From assembly GCA_009735695.1 (NCBI GenBank), contig SRSL01000001.1, positions 806,048 to 870,047 of the forward strand: DNA of 64,000 nucleotides, given 5' to 3'. Position numbers and translations under genes: made by a program. This document shows, piece by piece, positions 7,964 through 16,166 of this stretch. The DNA is from Christiangramia bathymodioli. Lineage in GTDB: Bacteria > Bacteroidota > Bacteroidia > Flavobacteriales > Flavobacteriaceae. The notes under the pieces were generated by a model that did no database searches, was not told the DNA's origin, and saw only the letters and a program-made list of their open reading frames with translations. Position 1 is the first letter of the stretch, and each line of letters begins with the position of its first letter.

Positions 7964-8398
7964 ATGGAAACAATTTTTTACCTGTCAATTTTAGCGATTA
8001 ACCTGGGAATCTTTATCTGGTATATAATTTCAGCAAAAGAATGGCTGGATACCGCCGGGTTCCTGGTTACTCTCACATCGATTGCTCTTATACTGGGATT
8101 GCAATTTCACCAGGAAGACGTGGAGTGGTTCTGGATAGCCTTACTGATTATCAACATCCCATTAGGTATTATTCTAAGAATAAGAAAGCTCCATTTCAAC
8201 AACGAAACCAGGAAAAAATATTCCAGGAAAGACCTGGTACGTGCCCAGGAGATCTATTACGAGAACTACCTGGAAGATCCGGAATCTTTCAAACCGATCC
8301 CAACGAAAGGCGGAGCCGCTTTTCATATGGATTACCTGCTCGGGATCATAGACCAGAACCGCCCAAAGCTAAGGCAGAAAACAACATTAAAGCAATGA
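7964..8398 (+). CDS. Membrane protein, unknown
   Basis: The 144-residue protein has three hydrophobic segments in the first 85 residues (around 3-22, 30-48 and 54-72) and a charged cytoplasmic-type tail. A longer overlapping frame lacks such organisation, so this frame was chosen. It ends the first early gene block; a 450-base noncoding region follows. Confidence 0.65.
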   Translation: METIFYLSILAINLGIFIWYIISAKEWLDTAGFLVTLTSIALILGLQFHQEDVEWFWIALLIINIPLGIILRIRKLHFNNETRKKYSRKDLVRAQEIYYENYLEDPESFKPIPTKGGAAFHMDYLLGIIDQNRPKLRQKTTLKQ

Positions 8399-8401
8399 TC
8401 T

Positions 8402-8513
8402 AAAAACCGGCCCGAAGACGTTCTTTACATTCTCACCCTTTCATTTTTATAGGTTTAAAGACAATCAGTAGCAGCAAAGGGCTTTTAAATTCAAAACAGT
8501 ACGGCCGGTTTTT
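8402..8513 (+). other. Long-range inverted repeat, possible structured RNA
   Basis: AAAAACCGGCC (8402-8412) pairs perfectly with GGCCGGTTTTT (8503-8513), closing a 112-base segment. Inside, CCCTTT (8436) pairs with AAAGGG (8476). The 3' arm ends in a T run, so the closing helix could act as a terminator. No convincing reading frame lies inside. The next 100 bases hold a second perfect stem, CCAGGTCA (8557) with TGACCTGG (8596), around a 17-codon frame starting at 8539. Confidence 0.5.
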
Positions 8514-8607
8514 CAATGAACAATTAACAATATATCTGATGAACGAGGATCACGACCAGGTCAACCCGGGAAGAGCGCAGGGTGTGGTTTAAAAATGACC
8601 TGGAAAT

Positions 8608-8706
8608 GAGAGAGGCTGCGAATGGGAGATCGCACCAGAGACTGGCGAGTCAATAAGCTATACGCGAGTAGCTGACTCTTGGAAGTTCGAATCTTCCCCT
8701 CTCTCC
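8608..8706 (+). ncRNA. tRNA-like element without a normal anticodon arm
   Basis: An 8-bp acceptor stem (GAGAGAGG at 8608, CCTCTCTC at 8698) encloses a D-like arm (TGCGA/TCGCA, loop ATGGGAGA), a 5-bp T arm with the canonical loop TTCGAAT (8681-8697), and in between CCAG-AGA-CTGG plus a long arm closed by GAGTCA/TGACTC with an inner GCTA/TAGC stem. No 7-base anticodon loop can be drawn. Size, the 8+5-bp acceptor/T stack and long extra arm recall tRNA-Sec or allo-tRNAs, but the decoding arm is absent. It may be a degraded tRNA or a tRNA mimic. CCA is not encoded. Confidence 0.55.
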
Positions 8707-8747
8707 TAACTGGTAACTGATCATTGATCACTGCCAACTGAAATAAT

Positions 8748-8840
8748 CCGCCCAATGGCGGGTAAGGGCAGGTATGCTCTTAAAATAAATTTTTTGAAAC
8801 CCGAAAATCATTGGGGTGACCCTACGCGCCCCTTTTTAAA
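8748..8840 (+). other. Hairpins before the next early gene
   Basis: CCGCC-CAAT-GGCGG forms a hairpin at 8749-8762. GGGG (8814) can pair with CCCC (8829) before a T5 run, a weak terminator-like structure just upstream of the gene at 8850. Together with the two structures upstream, almost all of 8402-8840 is predicted to be folded and not translated. Confidence 0.35.
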
Positions 8841-8849
8841 AATAAAAAT

Positions 8850-9101
8850 ATGAGCGAAAAAAGCATTAAAGCCTTTCCGAGCCATCCGGAATCCTATCTA
8901 AATGATGGAATGGATCTTAGAGATTATTTCGCAGCCAAAGCCATGCATGCCATTTATATGAATCCAACTTTTTTTCATGAAAGGACCGATTCAAAAGTGG
9001 TATGCAGGGCATACTCCATCGCTGATAAAATGATGAAACAAAGAGCGCTTAGTTCAGAATCTGAAGAAACGAATACTAACAACACCAAGAGCGAGGCATA
9101 G
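8850..9101 (+). CDS. Conserved small phage protein, unknown
   Basis: The 83-residue protein contains the pattern GMDLRDYFAAKAM followed by AYSIADKMMKQR, which recurs in many unrelated phages and prophages as a small protein of unknown function. It precedes the large early protein gene. Confidence 0.65.
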   Translation: MSEKSIKAFPSHPESYLNDGMDLRDYFAAKAMHAIYMNPTFFHERTDSKVVCRAYSIADKMMKQRALSSESEETNTNNTKSEA

Positions 9102-9172
9102 CCTCCCTGCATTGCCGCCGGGATGGTGATACCTACCCCGGCCCGCAACTGCAGAAAAACCCGAAGTCACCA

Positions 9173-10999
9173 ATGCAACCAAACAACCAGCAACAAAACA
9201 ATTCTATAGGGTCACTTATGCGCCAGAACATGGACATCCTTCCCCAGGGAGGTCCTAAAAGCCCTACCAAAAAGGCGTATAAGTACCCTTATTTCGATTC
9301 CGAAGCCATTAACCAGACGATCCAGAACGCCAAGCGCTTCGCCGAGGAATTCAATAAAGCCCAGGAGGAGAAGAGCAAGGGCATCAACAAGATCAACCGC
9401 GAGTTGCGCATCGCTCTAAAAGATATGCCGCACACCGCGGAACAGAAAGTTGCCTTCCTTCAATTCAAACAGGAAAACAAGCTGGCCAGCCTGGAACCCA
9501 TGGCCTACAACCAGAAGGTTCTCGAGTTCAATCGCAAGCACGGCAGCCATTTCCTGCTTCGCACGCATAGAACCCTTAAGAACGAGATCGCGGTAACCTT
9601 TGCCTTCCTGGTGAATTTCTATGCCGCACAAATTCGTGATAATAATGCCAGGAAGATGAACGCCGGGGTGACCACCGCCGGAACCCTTCCGCGTATGCTT
9701 ACTAACAGCGAATCTATTAAACGATATAAGATAAAGGGAGTACAACAGTGCCCCTATCAGAATGATGCGATCCTGAGCCATGTACACAACCTGGTGGACG
9801 CCGGAATCCTGATCAACTACAAATCACACGGCCGCAACATGGGTTTTTCAGTGGAGTTTAACCCTGAAATCCTGGAGGTAAAGGACCATAATTTTACTAA
9901 ACTTCAAAAGACTGAAAACGAGACTATTATAAAATTTAAAACGGGGAAACCCACCTATAGTGACTGTATTACAAGAACAGGCGAAGATAAAAATGAAATT
10001 AAAGGGGACGCCGATGGCCTCCCCCGAGAAAGGAACGTCCGCCTCGGGCGGACTACGGCAGCTACAGGAAGCACTTACAGGGTCACCAAAAGCGAGGAAA
10101 ACCCCGGCGGAAAAGCAAATTTCCAACCGGGAAGTTCCGATAAAAATCGACCTGCGGAGTCGGAAAAACCGGAACAGGAAAAGCCGGGCCGCGATTTGAC
10201 AGGATCAGCCCAGGCTCAGGATGTGGACCATCCCTCGAAAAAACTGGAAAACAGGATCCGGGACACCTGGCAACTCTGCCAGGAACTTGCCCAAAACCAA
10301 CACGTTCACCATATCCCACCAATGAAGGAACTGGCATTTGAAGCCAGCAAAGGTGTACTAAGCCAGCCGGTATTCAGAGTGCTCATCTTCCAGGAATTCA
10401 TGAAAGTGATCTCCCGTTTAAAACGCGAGAATCAGAGTGCCGCCGGTGCCTTTTACCGGGCCTTCGAGGAGCTGGAGGATATGAAGCTGAAGAATTTCGC
10501 AGGCCGTTATTTCGATAAAAAGACCATGTTTCAGGAGTTTGAAAAATGGCTCTGGATGATCAACCATGCCGAGAACTGGGCGAAAAAGAAGAATTTCCAG
10601 CTGCTCTACATCAACGATTACCTGGACACCCAGCGCCGCGATGCAAAAGAGGTGGGCTTCTGGTACCTGGAGAAGCAATGGAAGCAGAACGAAAAGAAAA
10701 AGGAGACCCGCAAAAAGAAGCGCCAGCAAAAGGTTCAGGATCATAATACCCGAAAAAAGAAGATCAAGCTGGAGCGTGTGGAAAAATACGGCTACCGATC
10801 GGTGAAGCCCGGCACGAGCTCGAAATCACTTTCAGATTACGAAAAAGCCAGGCAGAAGGTTAGAAAATATCTCTACGGCCAGATCGAATTCGAAGAGCTG
10901 CACCGGTACTGCAGGCACAACCTTAGCCAGACCATCGTGGACGGACTCCGAAACCTGATCGATGCCGAGGCAGAGAACATTAAAAAATTCAATGCTTAA
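9173..10999 (+). CDS. Large early protein, possible replication factor
   Basis: This 608-residue protein is the largest early gene. Residues about 130-240 look like a winged-helix region (TLKNEIAVTFAFLVNFYA, then DAILSHVHNLVDAGILINYK), as in phage replication initiators. A low-complexity Gly/Pro/Arg/Lys-rich linker (about 265-350) and a helical, strongly basic C-terminus follow. Location just before small early genes fits a replication role, but no catalytic motif is visible, so replication is only a suggestion. Confidence 0.6.
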   Translation: MQPNNQQQNNSIGSLMRQNMDILPQGGPKSPTKKAYKYPYFDSEAINQTIQNAKRFAEEFNKAQEEKSKGINKINRELRIALKDMPHTAEQKVAFLQFKQENKLASLEPMAYNQKVLEFNRKHGSHFLLRTHRTLKNEIAVTFAFLVNFYAAQIRDNNARKMNAGVTTAGTLPRMLTNSESIKRYKIKGVQQCPYQNDAILSHVHNLVDAGILINYKSHGRNMGFSVEFNPEILEVKDHNFTKLQKTENETIIKFKTGKPTYSDCITRTGEDKNEIKGDADGLPRERNVRLGRTTAATGSTYRVTKSEENPGGKANFQPGSSDKNRPAESEKPEQEKPGRDLTGSAQAQDVDHPSKKLENRIRDTWQLCQELAQNQHVHHIPPMKELAFEASKGVLSQPVFRVLIFQEFMKVISRLKRENQSAAGAFYRAFEELEDMKLKNFAGRYFDKKTMFQEFEKWLWMINHAENWAKKKNFQLLYINDYLDTQRRDAKEVGFWYLEKQWKQNEKKKETRKKKRQQKVQDHNTRKKKIKLERVEKYGYRSVKPGTSSKSLSDYEKARQKVRKYLYGQIEFEELHRYCRHNLSQTIVDGLRNLIDAEAENIKKFNA

Positions 11000-11005
11000 T
11001 CATAA

Positions 11006-11024
11006 ATCTAACGCAACAATTATG
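11006..11024 (+). repeat. Repeated start-site leader, copy 1
   Basis: ATCTAACGCAACAATTATG, with the final ATG being the start codon of the next gene. Identical copies end at the start codons at 12725 and 13431. No purine-rich Shine-Dalgarno sequence is in it. Confidence 0.8.
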
Positions 11025-11282
11025 AGTACAAAACAACGATGTCCACACGGTAAATCAGACAGCTGCCCAGACTGCAGCAAGGTGAAAATGGTCGCCTACC
11101 TGATGAACGATCACAAGATCGTGTGGTATTCCTTCTTCAAGGAAGACAAACGCTACGGCCGGGTAGAAATGATCTCCGGAGTAATGGGATCCCGCCTGGA
11201 AAAGAAGCACGGCAAAGACGTCAAGAAAATGATGTTCTTCGATAACCTGGCTTCTGAGAAACCAATGATAGGAGAAAGTTAG
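11022..11282 (+). CDS. Cys-rich small protein
   Basis: The 86-residue product starts CPHGKSDSCPDC (two Cys pairs, possibly a zinc knuckle). The start was set at 11022 because it is the ATG inside the repeated leader; an upstream in-frame ATG would extend into the end of the previous gene. Function unknown. Confidence 0.65.
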   Translation: MSTKQRCPHGKSDSCPDCSKVKMVAYLMNDHKIVWYSFFKEDKRYGRVEMISGVMGSRLEKKHGKDVKKMMFFDNLASEKPMIGES

Positions 11283-11287
11283 GAGCT

Positions 11288-11668
11288 ATGAACAACCAGA
11301 AGATCCACCTTAAAAAACTGGACCAGGAAGACCTGGCAGCTTTGAACGAGGCTGCACATGCATATGCTCCCTACCTGCGTCACCTGGCACGGGAACAACA
11401 AACAGCCCAGCCTCAAATTCATCTTTCAATTTTGATGGCTTATGGCTACGAGGTTTTCAAGAAACTGCACAACCACAATAAGGAAAGCGGTTTAAAACTG
11501 GAGATCTTCATGGCCTTTATTGCACTGGACAGCCTGCATTATTACCTGGAGACTACCGAAGATAAGCTCCACGCCGCCAAATGTTCCAGGATGATCGAAG
11601 AACTGGACGCCCTTCTACCCAATGTGATAGACCGGAAAGTATATACCGTAAACAGCAAAATGAACTAA
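11288..11668 (+). CDS. Early protein, unknown
   Basis: A 126-residue, mostly helical, acidic protein with no recognised motif. It begins 5 bases after the previous gene and ends 1 base before the NdpA-like gene. Confidence 0.6.
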   Translation: MNNQKIHLKKLDQEDLAALNEAAHAYAPYLRHLAREQQTAQPQIHLSILMAYGYEVFKKLHNHNKESGLKLEIFMAFIALDSLHYYLETTEDKLHAAKCSRMIEELDALLPNVIDRKVYTVNSKMN

Positions 11669-11669
11669 A

Positions 11670-12707
11670 ATGATAAATCTTTACAACACCCATATCGACG
11701 AGCTCTACATTCATCGTATTGGAAATAAATGTCGCGGGGAAGGAATGTACGTTTCAGAACAGCCTTACCAGATCACCGACGAGATCCGCCCGCTTTTAAA
11801 ACAATTCTTCCTGAAACCATTCCGGGAAAAGGAAGAGCGCTACTTCAAATTTTCAGAAAACTCAGAGCTGCCTGGAATTTTCAGCAACGAAATGGAGTTC
11901 CCGTATTATCGCGGCGATAAGGATATTGCCAAGCTCATGTACGAAACCCACGTGCATCCGCATATCAAATCGGGGGAATTATACGTGTGCCGGCTTTCCA
12001 ATATGCAGGTAGATAATGAAGTGGTTTCAGGCTTCGGGATCTTTAAGAGCGAACTGAAGGCCGATTTTATGCAATTCGAAGAAGGCGCCTCGCGTCTGGA
12101 TCTCATCATTCAGCAGGGAGTAAACCTGAATAAACTGGATAAAGGAGCGATCATCCTAGCAAATTCATCGAGCAAGACCCGGTTTAGGATTCTGTATATA
12201 GATTCCAATAAATACGATTCCAAGTACTGGTGTGAGAATTTCCTGAACCTGGAAGAGCTGGAAGATTCTATTTTCCAGACAAAGAACTACCTCGATTTTT
12301 GCCAGGCATTCGCCAAAGACGTGGTACGACCTGCCGAAGATAAACAGCAGGAAGTGCTGTTTTTGAACAAAGCCTTCGATTATTTCGCCAGGAATGACGA
12401 GTTCGAAGAAAGTGCCTTTGTAAATGAAGCGATCGACAATCCGGAACTGGTACCGGAATTCCAGAACTACAAATATGAGAAAGGGCCTAAATATAAGGTA
12501 GAGGATCTTTCCGGGTTTGAGATAGACAACCAGGCCGTGACCGAGGCCCGTAAAAAGAACAAGAGCTCTATCGAGCTGGACACCCACATCACCATAAAAA
12601 TGGACTTTATCAACGCCGATTCTGCCGATAAGTTTATCGAGAAAGGCTGGGATGAGGAAAAGCAGATGTACTACTACCTGTGCTATTTCAATAAGGAACT
12701 TAAATAA
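11670..12707 (+). CDS. Nucleoid-associated protein (NdpA/YejK-like)
   Basis: The 345-residue protein resembles the NdpA (37-kDa nucleoid-associated) family, with the N-terminal IDELYIHRIGNK motif, an LKQFFLKPF segment and a C-terminal region ending in a basic tail. Length matches the family (about 330-345). The host form binds DNA. A phage copy might bind phage or host DNA, or serve in anti-defence. The C-terminus is followed directly by leader copy 2. Confidence 0.8.
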   Translation: MINLYNTHIDELYIHRIGNKCRGEGMYVSEQPYQITDEIRPLLKQFFLKPFREKEERYFKFSENSELPGIFSNEMEFPYYRGDKDIAKLMYETHVHPHIKSGELYVCRLSNMQVDNEVVSGFGIFKSELKADFMQFEEGASRLDLIIQQGVNLNKLDKGAIILANSSSKTRFRILYIDSNKYDSKYWCENFLNLEELEDSIFQTKNYLDFCQAFAKDVVRPAEDKQQEVLFLNKAFDYFARNDEFEESAFVNEAIDNPELVPEFQNYKYEKGPKYKVEDLSGFEIDNQAVTEARKKNKSSIELDTHITIKMDFINADSADKFIEKGWDEEKQMYYYLCYFNKELK

Positions 12708-12708
12708 A

Positions 12709-12727
12709 ATCTAACGCAACAATTATG
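12709..12727 (+). repeat. Repeated start-site leader, copy 2
   Basis: Perfect copy of ATCTAACGCAACAATTATG; it begins 2 bases after the NdpA-like stop codon and ends with the start codon of the next gene. Confidence 0.8.
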
Positions 12728-13063
12728 GGAACAATTTTAAAAGCTACGGTTCGGCAAAAAATCTGGAACCGAAAAACCGAAAAATACGAGGTCATAGATG
12801 AAGAATTGACCGCGGATCAATCTGGATTTAAACTTGAATGGGAACTGCTAAATAATATTTCAGATCATAGAATTGCTGAATATGCGGAAGACAACCTGGA
12901 CATGATCGATGAATCAGAATGTAAAAGGCAAAAAAGGCTCGAGAATTACCAGGAATGGGAAATTATAGACTTCCTGGAAGATCAAGGTTATCGAGTTGTA
13001 AAGTGCAAGACCATCAATGATGAATCGAAGTTTCAGCAACTTAAACAAATCATGGAATTGTAA
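12725..13063 (+). CDS. Early acidic protein, unknown
   Basis: A 112-residue protein rich in Glu/Asp with no recognised family. Start defined by the repeated leader. Its stop and the next ATG overlap by one base. Confidence 0.65.
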   Translation: MGTILKATVRQKIWNRKTEKYEVIDEELTADQSGFKLEWELLNNISDHRIAEYAEDNLDMIDESECKRQKRLENYQEWEIIDFLEDQGYRVVKCKTINDESKFQQLKQIMEL

Positions 13064-13263
13064 TGGAAAAAATCTATAAAATCATCCAGGCCAATTCCAG
13101 GAAGACCGGGAATGGTTCCGGGATCACCACGCTAAGAGCCTGGGAAGCTTCACAGCTAAACCTGCAGGAATTTGTGCAGCACCTGGACAAACTTATCCAG
13201 GATAACAAAGTCGTGATTCGGGAAGGTCTTAACCATTCCCTGCTGTACGCAACCGAATATTAA
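13063..13263 (+). CDS. Small helical protein, possible winged helix
   Basis: The 66-residue protein ends LIQDNKVVIREGLNHSLLYATE, like the wing and last helix of a small winged helix domain. Translationally coupled to the preceding gene (TAATGG). Confidence 0.55.
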   Translation: MEKIYKIIQANSRKTGNGSGITTLRAWEASQLNLQEFVQHLDKLIQDNKVVIREGLNHSLLYATEY

Positions 13264-13264
13264 T

Positions 13265-13420
13265 GTGAGAATTAAAAACCTGAAAAAATGTATCCATACA
13301 CTTTTCTGTCGCCACGGTTTTAAGACCACGGTGGTCCTGGAAGCTTCGGTGGGAGTAGAACTCACCGCCGAGAAATGCCAGGCCTGCGGAAAAGAGTTTA
13401 ATAAACGATATGAAATCTAA
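13265..13420 (+). CDS. Small putative zinc-binding protein
   Basis: A GTG at 13265 opens 51 codons (MRIKNLKKCIHTLFC..., ending KCQACGKEFNKRYEI) with Cys and His spaced like a zinc ribbon (CIHTLFCRH and CQAC). Its stop codon TAA is inside leader copy 3. The tight fit between neighbours and the CxxC pattern support a real gene. Confidence 0.6.
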   Translation: MRIKNLKKCIHTLFCRHGFKTTVVLEASVGVELTAEKCQACGKEFNKRYEI

Positions 13421-13433
13421 CGCAACAATTATG
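13415..13433 (+). repeat. Repeated start-site leader, copy 3
   Basis: Perfect copy of ATCTAACGCAACAATTATG ending in the methyltransferase start codon. It overlaps the last codons of the preceding small gene. Confidence 0.8.
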
Positions 13434-14921
13434 AAAATTAACAGAAGCCAGTACAATCTACCATTAGACAATGCAATTAAGAACATTTCAAACGGCGACC
13501 TGACCTTCGGTGAATTCCTGGCCGGCGGAGGCGGTGTCACCTGGGCCGCCAAAAAAACGCCCGGCATCCAGGTAAGATGGGTGCTCAACCATGATAAGGA
13601 TGCCATTCGCACGAATGTATTCCACCAGGAAGAAATCCAACATTACTGGGCCGATATCTACGCGCAGGATGAGCACGAACTGGAACCGGTAGATGTCGTA
13701 TTCGCCGGTATAGAATGTAAACAGCATAGTAAAGCCAAGAGCGGTAAAAATAAAGTGATTGGTTCCTACACCATGGGATGGGAGCTGGTAAGATATATTC
13801 CCTGGTTAAACCCAATGGTGATCATGATCGAAAATGTTCCGGAGTTCAAAAAATGGGGACCTACAGACGAAAACGACGAGCCTATCGAAGGCCAGGAAGG
13901 AAAGGAATTCGAACGGTGGAAAAAAGCGATCATGGATATGGGTTATGAATATTGCGAAAGCATTCGCAACGCCGCCGATGACGGAATCCAAACACGAAGA
14001 GTGAGATATTTCGGGATCTTCCATCGCAGCGGGATAGCTATTTCCTTCCCGGAATTCACCCATTCTGAAACCGGAACCGATGGAAAAAAGAAATGGAAAG
14101 CCTGTGGTCCACACCTGGAACTGGACAACCATGGTACGAGTATTTTTGGAAGGAAGTTCAATGAAGAGCTGCCAAAACACCTAAGGAAGCCTATGGCTAA
14201 GAATACCTTAAGGCGTATTGCCGGCGGTATTAAAAAATTTTATCCCGAGTATTTCCAGTTTATCTGCAATTATTACGGTGGCGAACTTACAGCCATGAGG
14301 TCCCAAAGTTTAGATGCTCCTTTAAATACGATCACCACGGCAAACCGGCACCAGCTTATTACCATGGAGAAAGCCCAGTTTATCCAGGATCACTGTCATA
14401 AGGATCATTACCATAAACCGGAAGATCCGTTAAACCCGCAGTTAACCTGGCAGACCAAGCAACTGGTTACGATAGATAATTTTATCGCGCAGTATTATGG
14501 TACCGACCAGTTCCAGGAACTTTCAAAACCACTCAATACGATAACCACCAAAGACCGGCACCAGTTAATAAGGATTGAAAAATTCCAGTTCCTAACCAAT
14601 TATTATAACAGCAACGGGAACCCGGAACATAATATTTCAAAGTTAACCGACCCACTCCCCACGCAGTTAACCAAGGAAAAACAACAGCTTATAACCCTGC
14701 TGGATGGATTCGATATAAAAGCAAGGTTCCTAAACCGTGAAGAGCTTGCAGCCTGCAGCACCTTCCCGAGAAAATATTTTTCACATCCGGAGCTGAAACT
14801 TTCCAATAAAACAGCGGTAAAGCTCATCGGGAATGCGGTTCCCCCGGAGTGGGCACGACTGCTACTTTCCTGTAACGTGGAAGCAATCAGGGATTATAAA
14901 ATGAACTATAAAACGGCGTAA
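13431..14921 (+). CDS. C5-cytosine DNA methyltransferase, variant motif IV
   Basis: The 496-residue protein has motif I (FGEFLAGGGG, 26-35), motif VI ENV (134-136), motif VIII QTRRVRYF (187-194) and motif X GNAVPPEWA. Motif IV is ECKQHS (95-100) where PCQ is usual: the catalytic Cys is kept but Pro is replaced by Glu. Residues about 290-430 hold repeated units of the type PLNTITTxxRHQLI (three clear, one weak) where a target-recognition domain is expected. It probably modifies phage DNA against host restriction. The start at 13431 follows the repeated leader; an upstream ATG at 13410 is less likely. Confidence 0.88.
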   Translation: MKINRSQYNLPLDNAIKNISNGDLTFGEFLAGGGGVTWAAKKTPGIQVRWVLNHDKDAIRTNVFHQEEIQHYWADIYAQDEHELEPVDVVFAGIECKQHSKAKSGKNKVIGSYTMGWELVRYIPWLNPMVIMIENVPEFKKWGPTDENDEPIEGQEGKEFERWKKAIMDMGYEYCESIRNAADDGIQTRRVRYFGIFHRSGIAISFPEFTHSETGTDGKKKWKACGPHLELDNHGTSIFGRKFNEELPKHLRKPMAKNTLRRIAGGIKKFYPEYFQFICNYYGGELTAMRSQSLDAPLNTITTANRHQLITMEKAQFIQDHCHKDHYHKPEDPLNPQLTWQTKQLVTIDNFIAQYYGTDQFQELSKPLNTITTKDRHQLIRIEKFQFLTNYYNSNGNPEHNISKLTDPLPTQLTKEKQQLITLLDGFDIKARFLNREELAACSTFPRKYFSHPELKLSNKTAVKLIGNAVPPEWARLLLSCNVEAIRDYKMNYKTA

Positions 14922-14922
14922 G

Positions 14923-15774
14923 ATGAGCGATTTAAAACCCCTAATAGCATTCAATTATTTCGGTGGAAAATATACCTGGCTTACCGAATTATTTAAATAT
15001 GCTCCTAATCACGACTATTTTTTAGACCTGTTCTGCGGGTCCATGGCTTTTACTTTAAATAAAAAGCCGTCATTAATGGACACAGCAAACGATATGGACG
15101 GTGATATTTTTAATTTCTTTTCCGTATTAAGAGATCAGCCTGATGAATTGATAAGAGTACTTCAACTTACCAGCGTTTCCCGACTCGAATATGATTCAGT
15201 ATTTCCGATAAATGAAGAAGGAATTTCAAAGGTTGAGCGAGCCAGGAGATTTTTTGTGAGATGCAGAATGAGTTTCCAAGGATCCGGAATAAAATCTTCT
15301 ACCGGATTTAATACCTGTGTAAAAACTTCAGAATCGGGACTCTCTAAAAACGTTGCAAAATTCTTATCTGCAGTTGATAAACTTCCTCAGGTAGTATCGA
15401 GACTAAAAAGAATTCAATTTGAGAATAAAGATTATCGAGACATTATTGATAAGTTCTCAGGTTCTGAATATTTCATTTATGTAGACCCCCCTTATGAGTT
15501 GAGAACCAGGAATTACAAGAAATGGTATAACCATGAATTTACGGATAATGATCACAGAGAATTAGCAGAGAAGCTAAAATCATCAGATGCAAAAATCATG
15601 ATCTCACATTCGCTGAGTGCAATGTATAAAGAACTGTATTCCGACTGGAATTTTATCCAGTTACCGTCCAGAGGGTATTCCATGAAAAATGGAAAGAAGA
15701 CTGAGGAATGTATTTGGATCAATTATCCCCTAGAAGAAACACAATTATCACAACTAGAACTTTTTAAAAAATGA
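14923..15774 (+). CDS. N6-adenine DNA methyltransferase (Dam/D12 class), copy 1
   Basis: The 283-residue protein has the D12-class motif I (FNYFGGK), the DLFCGS motif and the catalytic DPPY (about 188-191). It would methylate adenine at the N6 position using S-adenosylmethionine. It starts 1 base after the C5 methyltransferase and overlaps the DUF4406 gene by 4 bases. More AT-rich than its neighbours. Confidence 0.9.
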   Translation: MSDLKPLIAFNYFGGKYTWLTELFKYAPNHDYFLDLFCGSMAFTLNKKPSLMDTANDMDGDIFNFFSVLRDQPDELIRVLQLTSVSRLEYDSVFPINEEGISKVERARRFFVRCRMSFQGSGIKSSTGFNTCVKTSESGLSKNVAKFLSAVDKLPQVVSRLKRIQFENKDYRDIIDKFSGSEYFIYVDPPYELRTRNYKKWYNHEFTDNDHRELAEKLKSSDAKIMISHSLSAMYKELYSDWNFIQLPSRGYSMKNGKKTEECIWINYPLEETQLSQLELFKK

Positions 15775-16166
15775 AAAAAATCTATATCGCCGGGAAAGTA
15801 ACCGGCCTGCCAGTACATGAAGTAAGCATGAAATTCGGGACCGCCCAGCAGGAGCTCCAGGAAAAAGGCTTTAAGGCCATAAATCCGCTGGAAGTAGTGA
15901 ACAACTGGAAAGCGACCTGGGAAGAAGCCATGAAGAAATGCATTCGCGCACTAACCGAGTGTGATGCCGTTTACCTTTTACCCTGCTATACAGATAGCCC
16001 GGGAGCGAAATTAGAGATCGATATTGCGCATAAACTCGGCATCCCGGTATGCTCGAATATAGACGGCTTTTTGCAGTTCCGTATTAACGAAAATGTGGAA
16101 GTCAGCATTGGTGACCCTGAAAAGTTGATCGGAACCATTAAAAAAAGGAAGGGCAGTAACCAATGA
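15771..16166 (+). CDS. DUF4406 nucleotide-hydrolase-like protein
   Basis: The 131-residue protein starts MKKIYIAGKVTG and includes SPGAKLEIDIAHKLGIPV, the signature of the DUF4406/nucleoside 2-deoxyribosyltransferase-like fold. Such phage proteins may act on nucleotides or NAD-like signals. Overlaps both neighbours by 4 bases. Confidence 0.75.
   Translation: MKKIYIAGKVTGLPVHEVSMKFGTAQQELQEKGFKAINPLEVVNNWKATWEEAMKKCIRALTECDAVYLLPCYTDSPGAKLEIDIAHKLGIPVCSNIDGFLQFRINENVEVSIGDPEKLIGTIKKRKGSNQ

Noticed and set aside
8041-8403. 120-codon frame overlapping the membrane protein gene at 7964
   Set aside because: It has no domain or plausible composition, while the other frame encodes clear membrane spans.
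8608-8706. tmRNA or ordinary tRNA-Sec
   Set aside because: A paired D-like stem and no tag frame argue against tmRNA; no UCA (or any) anticodon loop can be drawn, so neither call is supported.
10546-10805. Extra coding frames inside the 608-residue early gene, and similar overlapping frames elsewhere
   Set aside because: They lie fully within a better-supported gene and lack independent signals; composition is that of a shifted frame.
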